In this document: one piece after another, positions 1 to 6,035 of the stretch
Layout of the letters: each line of letters begins with the position of its first letter
Numbering within the stretch: the stretch's first letter is position 1
Notes under the pieces: model-generated
Seen by the model: only the letters and a program-made list of their open reading frames with translations
Databases searched by the model: none
Told to the model about the DNA's origin: nothing
Program-made: the position numbers and the translations under genes
Assembly (NCBI GenBank): GCA_023409695.1
Contig: JAEYQZ010000092.1
Location: forward strand, 1-12,705
Direction of reading: 5' to 3'
DNA length: 12,705 nucleotides
From: Methanobacteriota archaeon
GTDB lineage: Archaea > Methanobacteriota > Methanobacteria > Methanobacteriales > Methanobacteriaceae

Positions 1-63
1 GTTAAGACTACTTAAAATATTGGAAATGCAATATGCTAATCATAGCTATACCAAAAGATAGTT

Positions 64-111
64 AATATATATAACATATGTTCAAATAAGATCAACTCAT
101 TGCATGAGGTG
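64..111 (+). promoter_or_regulatory. TATA box and Shine-Dalgarno site of the first gene
   Basis: An AT-only stretch reading aatatatataa lies at about 64-74 and fits an archaeal TATA box, with transcription expected to start near 95-100. A Shine-Dalgarno site GAGGTG at 106-111 is followed by four or five T residues and then the ATG at 117. Positions 1-63 hold nothing I can assign; they may be the tail of an upstream intergenic region. Confidence 0.5.
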
Positions 112-116
112 TTTTT

Positions 117-866
117 ATGGACAAAAATCATGACTATGTTTTACTCACATCTATTTTTATGATAGGTTTACTTATCGGCCTTGCAATTAATGGTGGCACC
201 TCCTATTTTACAGGAACGCTTGCAGTGAATGACAATCTTAATCAAACATATACCAATGCCATCGATGATGCCATGATTGCTGATAATAATGAAATTAGTT
301 CCAATCTCACTCCCATTACTGAAAATAATTCCAATTTAACATGGCAAGGTAATGGTAGCGATAAAAGAGTTTTAGTTGTTTTGTGGACAACACATAAGTC
401 CAGTTATCCTGTTGGAGGAAATGTAACTACATACTGGGGTGAAACATGGGTTACAGTTGTTCCTGAGATAAAAAACTTCTTTAAATCCCATTCAATTCCC
501 GAGCAGTATCTCCAGTTAAGAGTTGCACAGCTTTTAGGTTTACCTCCAGATTCAAAGGATGATTACTTTGTAGAGGTTTGGGTAAATCCAAAAGACCTTT
601 TTAGACCAACACCAGATAATGAAATCAATGATACAACTGCACAACTGGATTTGCCAAGCTCAGTAGATCCTACATATGAGAAATGGTTCGATAACAACAT
701 AATATCTTCATATTTCCCTAAAGAGTACCCTTGGACACGGTTAGGATATACATACGATTGGGGTAACCCAAATTCACATGTAGGACTAAGCGAGTTCGTG
801 ATAAAAAATAATTCTAATGTCACAGTTAAATCAGTACAGACAACAAATGAATATCTTGCTTCTTAA
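117..866 (+). CDS. Membrane-anchored extracellular protein of unknown family
   Basis: This 249-residue protein is not one I can name. Residues about 8-27 form one hydrophobic segment after a short charged N-terminus, so it is probably a signal anchor with the rest outside the cell. Residues 36-82 are a low-complexity Asn/Thr/Ser-rich linker. At least nine N-X-S/T sequons are present (for example N42, N63, N70, N73, N79, N102), which suits an archaeal N-glycosylated surface protein. From about residue 84 a compact domain follows, rich in Trp, Tyr and Pro, with strikingly motif-like stretches: VLWTTHKSSYPVG, TYWGETWVTVVPE, LFRPTPDNEINDTT and PWTRLGYTYDWGN. These look like a conserved globular fold, possibly ligand-binding or enzymatic, but no function can be assigned. 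There is no cysteine in the domain. The gene has its own TATA box, Shine-Dalgarno site and downstream T-tract, so it is probably monocistronic. Confidence 0.85.
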   Translation: MDKNHDYVLLTSIFMIGLLIGLAINGGTSYFTGTLAVNDNLNQTYTNAIDDAMIADNNEISSNLTPITENNSNLTWQGNGSDKRVLVVLWTTHKSSYPVGGNVTTYWGETWVTVVPEIKNFFKSHSIPEQYLQLRVAQLLGLPPDSKDDYFVEVWVNPKDLFRPTPDNEINDTTAQLDLPSSVDPTYEKWFDNNIISSYFPKEYPWTRLGYTYDWGNPNSHVGLSEFVIKNNSNVTVKSVQTTNEYLAS

Positions 867-870
867 ACCA

Positions 871-892
871 TTTCTATTTTTTATTTTTTTTA
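871..892 (+). terminator. T-rich terminator after the first gene
   Basis: Five bases past the TAA stop is an almost pure T/A tract with runs of T6 and T8, typical of archaeal oligo-T termination. No hairpin is needed or seen. The ten bases catttctatt recur at 869-878 and 901-910, which is probably incidental. Confidence 0.45.
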
Positions 893-1061
893 TAAATAGA
901 CATTTCTATTGCTGTTATACTCATAAAGTGTTTATTACTAATTTTTTAGATTAAATATGCATATTCCGGGTTTTTAGTATTTTAAAAGTATTTTTAAGAT
1001 TTAAATTTTGTCTGTATAATAAAATAATTTATTTATTACAAAAAAGACATAATTACAACTA

Positions 1062-1100
1062 TTTATATAAAAATATGTTGGAATTAAAACATAAATGGAG
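1062..1100 (+). promoter_or_regulatory. TATA box and Shine-Dalgarno site of the flavodoxin gene
   Basis: A TATA box reading tttatata lies at 1062-1069, so transcription should start near 1090-1095. GGAG at 1097-1100 stands eight bases before the TTG start at 1109. This pairing decides the non-ATG start. Confidence 0.5.
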
Positions 1101-1108
1101 TTGTAAAC

Positions 1109-1579
1109 TTGAAATCAATAGTTATGTACTATTCAAGAACTGGAAAGACCACTGCAACTGCAAAGGCTCTTGCAGATAAACTATCTTCCGAAATAATTGA
1201 AATTAAAGACCTTAAAGGTAGAAAAGGATTCATAGGCTATATAAAAGCCGCTCTTGATGCACGAGGCATGAAAACAACGCCTATCGAACCAGATACTATA
1301 AATACCTCAGACTATGATACCATCTGTCTTGGAACCCCCGTATGGGCCGGAAAACCAGCTCCAGCAATAAATACCATTATAAAAAACGCGGACATCCGAG
1401 GAAAAGATGTTATTCTATTTGTAACTCTCGGCGGGAATAGATATGAAGATACACTTAATTTAATGAGCAAAGAAGTTGAAGAAAAAGGTGGTAACGTAGT
1501 TAAAACTATTGCAATAGTAAAAACAAACAATAAAACTGAAACAGATATTGCAAATGAAATAAATCAGATGAATATCTAA
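1109..1579 (+). CDS. Flavodoxin-family protein
   Basis: This 156-residue cytoplasmic protein is a short-chain flavodoxin that should bind FMN noncovalently and carry electrons. The phosphate-binding loop is SRTGKT at residues 9-14, directly after the first beta strand (IVMYY). A second flavin-contacting loop is TPVWAGKPAPA at residues 76-86, and a third lies around VTLGG near residue 105. The length (about 150) is normal for the family. The start is TTG, chosen because the GGAG at 1097-1100 is correctly spaced and because the first beta strand starts at residue 3. The gene stands alone between T-rich spacers, so neighbours do not reveal its redox partner. In methanogens such proteins may stand in for ferredoxin or serve oxidative-stress defence; I cannot choose between these from the sequence. 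Confidence 0.93.
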   Translation: MKSIVMYYSRTGKTTATAKALADKLSSEIIEIKDLKGRKGFIGYIKAALDARGMKTTPIEPDTINTSDYDTICLGTPVWAGKPAPAINTIIKNADIRGKDVILFVTLGGNRYEDTLNLMSKEVEEKGGNVVKTIAIVKTNNKTETDIANEINQMNI

Positions 1580-1600
1580 TCCATTTTCAAAAATAACATC

Positions 1601-1620
1601 AATTTCATTCATTCTATTTT
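1601..1620 (+). terminator. Possible T-rich terminator after the flavodoxin gene
   Basis: A pyrimidine-rich stretch ending in CTATTTT lies about 20-40 bases after the flavodoxin stop codon. It is weaker than the tract after the first gene, and no stable hairpin is visible. Confidence 0.25.
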
Positions 1621-1733
1621 AATTAGTTTAAAAGTTGAAATTTTATAAATTTAATACTTATTTTAAAATGTTTATGAGTTTTGTCCAGTTATAAACCGTT
1701 TTTAAAAATTTAACACAATTTCGTACATTACAA

Positions 1734-1801
1734 ACTATTTTAAATGAGTAAAAATAAGTAAAAAACATACAAAATAGTATAAACATAATTACAAACAGGT
1801 G
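1734..1801 (+). promoter_or_regulatory. Regulator upstream region with repeats, weak TATA and Shine-Dalgarno site
   Basis: Eight-base inverted repeats ACTATTTT (1734-1741) and AAAATAGT (1771-1778) flank two direct copies of AGTAAAA at 1747-1753 and 1757-1763, spaced exactly ten bases. A TATA-like GTATAAAC at 1777-1784 would place transcription very close to the ATG at 1807, while AGGTG at 1797-1801 is a normal Shine-Dalgarno site. The layout suggests an operator for autoregulation by the adjacent regulator; this is inference. Confidence 0.3.
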
Positions 1802-1806
1802 TATTC

Positions 1807-2601
1807 ATGGCTCCAGAGGATATTTTCGAACTCTATGAAGAAATAAAGGATGATTTAAAGTTTATAACTTCCTCTGATATTCGTGCGAAAATAATAATAA
1901 GTTTAAAAGAAGGGCCAAAGAAGCTGGGTGATCTAAAAAATGAAGTCCATATGAGATCCTCTTCTATTTTACACAGTATGAGCCAGTTAGAAACTAAAAA
2001 CATTATAACTAGAGAATTTCAAAGTTATTCACTATCACAGACAGGAGAAATGGCAGCAACAGTCCTTATAGACATGGTGAATTCGTTCTCTTTAATTAAA
2101 GAAAATGAAAATTTCTGGTTGAACCATGACATAAATGAAATTCCAGAGGATTTAATGGGGAAAATCGATAATTTAAGTGATTTTAAAATCATGAATTCTT
2201 CTATTTCAGATTCTTCTGAACAATCCATATTCAGAGAACTGCTTTCAAACTGCGAAGTTATAAAAGGCATTATTTCCCCTTTAATTATTCATGATGAATT
2301 TGAAATAGTAAATAAAAAAGAAGATATGCATTTTATTTTAGCTAATAATAACTCAAATGATGTTATTGAAAAATTGAAATTTCGAGAGATATCCATAACC
2401 GAAAATATTAAATTATGGAAAATAAAGGACAATTTAAAATTAATTTTAATCGTTACAGATAACTTCATGTTGTTGAATTTACCCCCTGTCCAGGAAAATG
2501 ATTCTATCAGTTATTTAATTAGTGAAACTGAAGAATCAATTGAATGGGGAAATAAATTATTTAATTACTATCTCAGCCAGGCTGAAGAATTGAATATTTA
2601 A
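1807..2601 (+). CDS. FilR1/DUF1724-type winged-helix transcriptional regulator
   Basis: This 264-residue protein has the two-part layout of the archaeal FilR1-domain regulators. An N-terminal winged helix-turn-helix occupies about residues 20-90: IRAKIIISLKEGP is the first helix, the recognition helix lies near residues 49-62 (RSSSILHSMSQLE) and the wing near 66-78. The C-terminal effector domain follows, opening with the family-typical FWLNHDINEIPEDLMGKI at residues 103-120 and ending with an ISETEESIEWGNKLFNYY-like segment near the C-terminus. No cysteines or histidines suggest a metal sensor. Proteins of this family are abundant in Methanobacterium and Methanosarcina; one (FilR1 in Methanosaeta) has been linked to quorum-like signalling, and most have no known ligand. 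The ATG at 1807 follows AGGTG at 1797-1801. It lies alone between the flavodoxin and the convergent moeA, so its targets are unknown; local repeats suggest autoregulation. Confidence 0.88.
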   Translation: MAPEDIFELYEEIKDDLKFITSSDIRAKIIISLKEGPKKLGDLKNEVHMRSSSILHSMSQLETKNIITREFQSYSLSQTGEMAATVLIDMVNSFSLIKENENFWLNHDINEIPEDLMGKIDNLSDFKIMNSSISDSSEQSIFRELLSNCEVIKGIISPLIIHDEFEIVNKKEDMHFILANNNSNDVIEKLKFREISITENIKLWKIKDNLKLILIVTDNFMLLNLPPVQENDSISYLISETEESIEWGNKLFNYYLSQAEELNI

Positions 2602-2695
2602 CAGGACTTATTGAACCTATAAATTTTAGATTAAAACATATAAACCACGTTTTTATAAATTAATAATCTAACATTTGGCTATCCACTATTAATCA

Positions 2696-3910
2696 TTATC
2701 TACTTTCTAAAAGGACAACTTCAACTTCAGTCCCTTCTGGAACCAGTTCCACATTTTTATTAACTTCAAAATATCCATCAGCTTCTGCAATAGCCGTTAT
2801 TGCACCAGAATCCTTTAATATAGGGTTTGCCATTCCACCTTCTATTTTAACAAGGACATATTGATGTCTTCCTCTTGATGAATGATATCTTCTTGACAAT
2901 TTAAGTTTCAAAACATCAGATTTCCTACGGCTTACGCAAGCCATTTTTCGCAGGAATGGAGCTACAAGAACATGAAAAATAGTTAAAGCTGCTGCAGGAT
3001 AACCTGGAAGTCCAAAAACCGGTTTATTATTAATTTTCCCAACTATTGTAGGTTTACCAGGCTTTACAGCAATTCCGTGGACAAAAACTTCACCAATATC
3101 ATCTAAAACTAATTTAAGCACATCTCCAGCGCCTGCAGAAGTTCCCCCCGAAGTTATTATAACATCTGCATCTAAGTGCTGTTCTATACGGGTCCTGATA
3201 TCATCATAATCATCTTTTGCAACTCCAGAATATACAGGAGTACATCCGCAGGACTTCACTGCATTTGTAATAGTTTGAGAGTTTATATCATATACCTTAC
3301 CATATTCCAACGTTTCATCATAGTTTATTATCTCATTTCCAGTTGATATCACTGCAACTTTAGGTTTCTTGAAAACAGGTACTTCACCCATCCCTATAGC
3401 ACCTAAAACTCCAATTTTATCATGGGTAAGTAGAGTGCCTGAAGCTAAAAGAAAATCCCCTTCAGATACATCCGAACCTTTAGACGCTATCCATTGTTTA
3501 ATAGCTGCGCTTTTATGTATATGTACGTGCCCATCTACATTTTCTGTAAATTCTACCATCACTACAGCATCTGCACCTTTTGGAACCGGAGCCCCAGTAC
3601 CTACTTCAATACAGGTTCCTTTTTCAACTTCTTTCTCTGGTTTATCTCCAGCCCCAATAGCATCGATTAATTTTAAAGTTACAGGATTATCTTCAGAAGC
3701 CCCAAATGTATCTTCTGCTTTAACTGCATATCCATCCCTTGATACCCTGTTAAACGGAGGAAGATCAATTGTAGCATGTACATCCTCTGCCAGTACTCTC
3801 TGATATGCATCCGTTAGGTTTACTGTTTCAATTTTCCGTTTAATCTCTATATTTTCTATGATGCCCTTTACGTCTTCTGAATCCATTATTTTTAAAAACT
3901 CGGTTCCCAT
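2696..3910 (-). CDS. moeA: Molybdopterin molybdenumtransferase MoeA
   Basis: MoeA inserts molybdate (or tungstate) into adenylylated molybdopterin, the last common step of molybdenum cofactor synthesis in the cytoplasm. The signatures run in family order: LPPFNRVSRDGYAV (residues 50-63), TGAPVPKGADAVVM (105-118), STGNEI (189-194), DINS (208-211), the MoCF-like TSGGTSAGAGD (253-263), VKPGKPT (282-288) and then GLPGYPAAAL, before the C-terminal beta-barrel domain IV. At 404 residues it is the plain form, without the periplasmic-binding-like extension of many archaeal MoeA2 proteins. I chose the ATG at 3910 because GTGAT, a match to the end of the anti-Shine-Dalgarno complement, sits four bases before it. 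A GTG at 3919 would add three residues but would use that same site as its start codon. The gene is convergent with the FilR1-type regulator. Methanogens need this cofactor for formylmethanofuran and formate dehydrogenases. Confidence 0.96.
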   Translation of the reverse strand: MGTEFLKIMDSEDVKGIIENIEIKRKIETVNLTDAYQRVLAEDVHATIDLPPFNRVSRDGYAVKAEDTFGASEDNPVTLKLIDAIGAGDKPEKEVEKGTCIEVGTGAPVPKGADAVVMVEFTENVDGHVHIHKSAAIKQWIASKGSDVSEGDFLLASGTLLTHDKIGVLGAIGMGEVPVFKKPKVAVISTGNEIINYDETLEYGKVYDINSQTITNAVKSCGCTPVYSGVAKDDYDDIRTRIEQHLDADVIITSGGTSAGAGDVLKLVLDDIGEVFVHGIAVKPGKPTIVGKINNKPVFGLPGYPAAALTIFHVLVAPFLRKMACVSRRKSDVLKLKLSRRYHSSRGRHQYVLVKIEGGMANPILKDSGAITAIAEADGYFEVNKNVELVPEGTEVEVVLLESR

Positions 3911-3914
3911 GTAA

Positions 3915-3975
3915 ATCACTTTTAAGTTAAATCCGCCGATATATCCACCTAAAATATTTAAAGATATTTTATATG
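3915..3975 (-). promoter_or_regulatory. moeA promoter and ribosome-binding site
   Basis: Read on the minus strand, a TATA-like ATATAAAA lies at 3974-3967, placing the transcript start near 3944. The leader of about 35 bases contains GTGAT at 3919-3915, four bases before the ATG at 3910. Confidence 0.4.
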
Positions 3976-4376
3976 ATATTTATTAAATAAAAATTTTCGA
4001 AGTCCAGTATCTTTAACTCTGTCTCATTTAAACCACTCTCAAATAAATCTGCTGACATCTGATTAAAAATATTTAGAAATATCATGGTTTTAAATTATTA
4101 ATTTTAACACTTATAATTTAAATACAATATTTTCTGAATTTATTATATAATCAGGCCCTCACTTAACCACTTTGTAAAATCAAAGGATATACTATAATTT
4201 AAAATATTTTAAAAATATTTTATTATGATTCTAAATTTAATTAATTTCAATATTTATCAGTTGTTGATCCAATCTAAATAAAATATTGGCAAAAATTATT
4301 GTTTATATGTATATGGTGTTCATTTTATATGGCGCATTAATCAATTATTTAGATTTTCTATAAATAACGATCAAAA
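3976..4376. other. AT-rich intergenic stretch, no gene recognised
   Basis: Together with 4377-4704 this is the only gene-free span over 700 bases. This part is very AT-rich and holds many short self-complementary runs, for example ATATTT-ag-AAATAT at 4069-4082 and the near-palindrome around 4200-4222, which composition alone could produce. No open frame of useful length with a ribosome-binding site exists on either strand. No tRNA-like GC stems and no clear C/D-box motifs were seen. Confidence 0.6.
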
Positions 4377-4429
4377 TTTCATGTGAAAATAGTTTTCATT
4401 TCAATAATTTTAATAGACTATTTTATATA
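4377..4429 (+). promoter_or_regulatory. Strong TATA box with upstream half-site cluster
   Basis: TTTATATA at 4422-4429, followed by CTA, matches the TATA core found upstream of the KH-domain gene base for base over eleven positions (tttatatacta). Transcription would start near 4448. Just upstream lie four half-sites: TTTCA at 4377-4381, TGAAA at 4384-4388, TTTCA at 4394-4398 and TTTCA at 4399-4403. The middle pair forms the perfect palindrome TGAAAA-tag-TTTTCA (4384-4398). This looks like a promoter with an operator, driving either a long aIF1A leader or a small RNA. Confidence 0.4.
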
Positions 4430-4445
4430 CTATAATACACATATA

Positions 4446-4618
4446 ACCTATAGCAGGAAATAGGTGATTATTTTACTAATGAGATTGCTTAATTTATTAA
4501 AAAAGACCAGGTAAATTTAAAATATTACTATTACTTGTATAAAATTCGACTATTTAAAATTCTAAGATTTTTAAGCTCGTAAAAGCCATAATTACCCGGT
4601 TAATCAAAAAGTGATTAA
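4446..4618 (+). ncRNA. Possible structured leader or small RNA upstream of aIF1A
   Basis: Starting at the expected transcript 5' end, ACCTAT (4446-4451) pairs perfectly with ATAGGT (4460-4465) around an eight-base loop that contains AGGA. The 3' arm covers part of a Shine-Dalgarno-like AGGTGAT (4462-4468). Further on, ACCAGGTAA (4506-4514) can pair 8 of 9 with TTACCCGGT (4592-4600), and TTAATCA/TGATTAA (4600-4606/4612-4618) is a perfect seven-base stem with a five-base loop. These are visual pairings in AT-rich DNA, without a stability calculation, so the assignment is tentative. It matches no riboswitch class I know. Confidence 0.2.
4464..4514 (+). CDS. Possible 16-codon (or 11-codon) leader peptide
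   Basis: A GTG at 4464, with AGGA nine bases upstream, opens a frame for MIILLMRLLNLLKKTR. An internal ATG at 4479, preceded by AGGTGAT at 4462-4468, would give only MRLLNLLKKTR. The peptide is leucine/isoleucine-rich with a basic tail, which would suit a tiny membrane-associated or regulatory leader peptide. It lies behind a good TATA box and within a hairpin, about 190 bases before aIF1A. Frames this short arise by chance, and I have no homology evidence. Confidence 0.17.
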   Translation: MIILLMRLLNLLKKTR

Positions 4619-4632
4619 ACAATATAATTAGT

Positions 4633-4700
4633 ATTTATACATTGTTCATCTTATTTATTATGTACTATAAAAATCAGAAAATTTTCAACTAAGGAGGAGA
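4633..4700 (+). promoter_or_regulatory. Proximal promoter and strong Shine-Dalgarno site of aIF1A
   Basis: An ATTTATA at 4633-4639 would start transcription near 4660. A second TATA-like CTATAAAAA at 4665-4673 is too close to the ribosome-binding site to be the main one. AAGGAGGAGA at 4691-4700 is the strongest Shine-Dalgarno match in the window and precedes the TTG start at 4705 by four to seven bases. Confidence 0.5.
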
Positions 4701-4704
4701 GTAT

Positions 4705-5016
4705 TTGAATAGAGGTAGAGGACGTGGACAGGATACACAACAGGTTAGAAGAGTAAGGTCTCCAAGAAAAGGAGAAATACCAGGTGTTGTTGAACAGATA
4801 TTAGGTCACGGAAAATTAAAAGTCAGATGTGCTGATGGAAAAATGAGGCTTTCCAGAATACCTGGAAAAATGAAAAAGAGGATATGGATAAGGGAAGGCG
4901 ACGTAGTTCTTGTTAAACCATGGGACTTCCAAAGTGACGAAAAAGCAGACGTCATATGGAGATATACAAGAACCGAAGCAAACTGGCTTGAACGTAGGGG
5001 TTATCTTAACTTATAA
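4705..5016 (+). CDS. eif1A: Translation initiation factor aIF1A
   Basis: This 103-residue S1-like OB-fold protein is the archaeal counterpart of eIF1A and bacterial IF1. It binds the A-site of the 30S subunit during start-site selection. The basic N-terminal tail (NRGRGRG, residues 2-8) and the nearly invariant core are visible: VRSPRKGEIPGVVEQILGHG (residues 17-36), KVRCADGK (39-46), RIPGKMKKRIWIREGDVVLV (51-70) and PWDFQSDEKADVIWRYT (72-88). The length is normal. The start is TTG, fixed by the strong AAGGAGG and by lack of any other start before the conserved core. It opens the information-processing cluster; 93 bases separate it from rio1, which has its own TATA box. A much larger leader of about 250 bases may exist if the promoter at 4422 is used. 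Confidence 0.97.
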   Translation: MNRGRGRGQDTQQVRRVRSPRKGEIPGVVEQILGHGKLKVRCADGKMRLSRIPGKMKKRIWIREGDVVLVKPWDFQSDEKADVIWRYTRTEANWLERRGYLNL

Positions 5017-5072
5017 TCTCTAATAAATTTTAATTCATGATTTTAAAGTATCATTTTGATGCTTTATTTTAG

Positions 5073-5080
5073 TTTTATAA
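5073..5080 (+). promoter_or_regulatory. TATA box of rio1, short or no leader
   Basis: TTTTATAA at 5073-5080 predicts a transcript start around 5100-5105, only a few bases before the ATG at 5110. There is no proper Shine-Dalgarno site (only GCGGGG), so the mRNA may be leaderless or nearly so. Confidence 0.4.
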
Positions 5081-5109
5081 TTAAAGAACTGAAGTATTTG
5101 CGGGGCCAA

Positions 5110-5886
5110 ATGGATTCTAAAATATCAAAAGCAGACGACATTCTACAAAAAATGTTATCTGAAAAAAGAATTAAGAGCGTTGAGGATAAACGCGTTGGAA
5201 GCGAAGTATTTGATAGAATAACTCTTAAAACACTTTACAAACTCGCAAATGATGGGTATATCCACAGATTAAACGGAGCAATAAGCACTGGAAAAGAGGC
5301 TAATGTCTTTACAGGTATAGATGAGAATGATAATTTTGTAGCTGTCAAAATTTACAGAGTTACCACATCTGATTTTAAGAAAATGCAGACATATATCCAG
5401 GGAGATCCTCGATTCCGCGTAAGAACAACAAATAAACGTCAGCTTATAAATGCATGGGTTAATAAAGAATTTAGAAATCTTCAAAGGGCTGCAGAAGCAG
5501 GGGTTAAAGTACCTAAACCAATTGTGGCTAAAAACAACATACTCGTAATGGAGTATATTGGAGATGAAGAAGGAGATGCAGCACTCCCAATGAGACATTC
5601 CGATATTAAAAACCCTGAAGAACTGCTAAATAAAGTAATCAATAACATGAAACTTTTATACAAAAAAGCAGGACTTGTACATGGCGATCTTTCAAGTTAC
5701 AACATTTTAATTCAAGATAATGAACCCGTAATTATCGATATATCCCAGGGAATGACCAAGGATCATCCAATTGCTGAAGAGCTTTTAAATAGAGATGTAG
5801 AAAATATTGCTAAAGATTTTAAGAAATTAGGCGTTAAAATATCCGCAGAAGAGATTAAAAGCGAAATTATGGATTTAAAATCATAA
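5110..5886 (+). CDS. rio1: RIO1-family serine protein kinase/ATPase
   Basis: Rio1 is an atypical protein kinase that acts as an ATPase in late 40S/30S ribosomal subunit maturation. In this 258-residue protein an N-terminal helical region (residues 1-45) precedes the nucleotide loop STGKEANVF (59-67). The ATP-anchoring lysine is K80 in VAVKIYR. The catalytic loop VHGDLSSYN (190-198) carries D193 and N198, and the metal-binding IIDISQ (208-213) carries the aspartate D210 that RIO kinases are thought to phosphorylate. HPIAEELLNRDVENI then leads into the C-terminal helix. All catalytic residues are intact. A longer frame opens at TTG 5056 and ATG 5059. I prefer the ATG at 5110 because it gives the usual archaeal length (about 255-260), and a TATA box at 5073 lies inside the longer version. 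The neighbours aIF1A and the KH protein work on the same small subunit. Confidence 0.95.
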   Translation: MDSKISKADDILQKMLSEKRIKSVEDKRVGSEVFDRITLKTLYKLANDGYIHRLNGAISTGKEANVFTGIDENDNFVAVKIYRVTTSDFKKMQTYIQGDPRFRVRTTNKRQLINAWVNKEFRNLQRAAEAGVKVPKPIVAKNNILVMEYIGDEEGDAALPMRHSDIKNPEELLNKVINNMKLLYKKAGLVHGDLSSYNILIQDNEPVIIDISQGMTKDHPIAEELLNRDVENIAKDFKKLGVKISAEEIKSEIMDLKS

Positions 5887-5892
5887 ATACGC

Positions 5893-5918
5893 CAACCAAA
5901 ATTTATAATTTAAGGTTG
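5893..5918 (+). other. Small stem-loop after rio1
   Basis: CAACC at 5893-5897 pairs with GGTTG at 5914-5918, and an inner AAATT/AATTT stem closes a three-base loop, with small bulges between. No T-run follows, so it is an imperfect terminator candidate or a transcript-end stabiliser at best. Confidence 0.25.
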
Positions 5919-5968
5919 AAAAAACTGAAAGTTTCTGAGCAAAATTATAGATTTTGCATAATCGTAGA

Positions 5969-6030
5969 TTTATATACTATGTTTTGCAACTGCAAAACAG
6001 GGTTTTACATTCAAAAATTCATAGAGGTGA
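5969..6030 (+). promoter_or_regulatory. Promoter, perfect palindrome and Shine-Dalgarno site of the KH-top6 unit
   Basis: TTTATATA at 5969-5976 is a strong TATA box with transcription expected near 5995. A perfect inverted repeat, GTTTTGCA-ac-TGCAAAAC, covers 5981-5998, exactly between the TATA box and the start point. A third half-site, ATTTTGCAT, lies upstream at 5951-5959. A protein bound there would block initiation. GAGGTGA at 6024-6030 is the ribosome-binding site and fixes the ATG at 6036. Confidence 0.5.
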
Positions 6031-6035
6031 ATAGC

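Noticed and set aside
3369..3803. Open frame of 144 codons on the plus strand inside moeA
   Set aside because: It lies wholly antisense to a gene with all MoeA motifs, has low-complexity Ser/Thr/Pro-rich content and no Shine-Dalgarno site. It is a shadow frame.
4307..4363. An 18-codon hydrophobic frame (starting MYMVFILYGAL) in the large gap
   Set aside because: No Shine-Dalgarno site stands before it, and the length is within chance expectation for AT-rich DNA; nothing else supports it.
3976..4376. tRNA, C/D-box RNA or CRISPR in the large intergenic gap
   Set aside because: No cloverleaf-like GC stems, no RUGAUGA/CUGA pair on either strand and no regularly spaced repeats were found by eye; a covariance-model search would be the decisive test.
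5056..5109. N-terminal extension of Rio1 by 18 residues
   Set aside because: It has no ribosome-binding site, spans a TATA box and makes the protein longer than typical archaeal Rio1.
5916..6035. N-terminal extension of the KH protein by 40 residues
   Set aside because: The segment contains the TATA box and palindrome, its translation is unlike the family N-terminus, and GAGGTGA marks ATG 6036.
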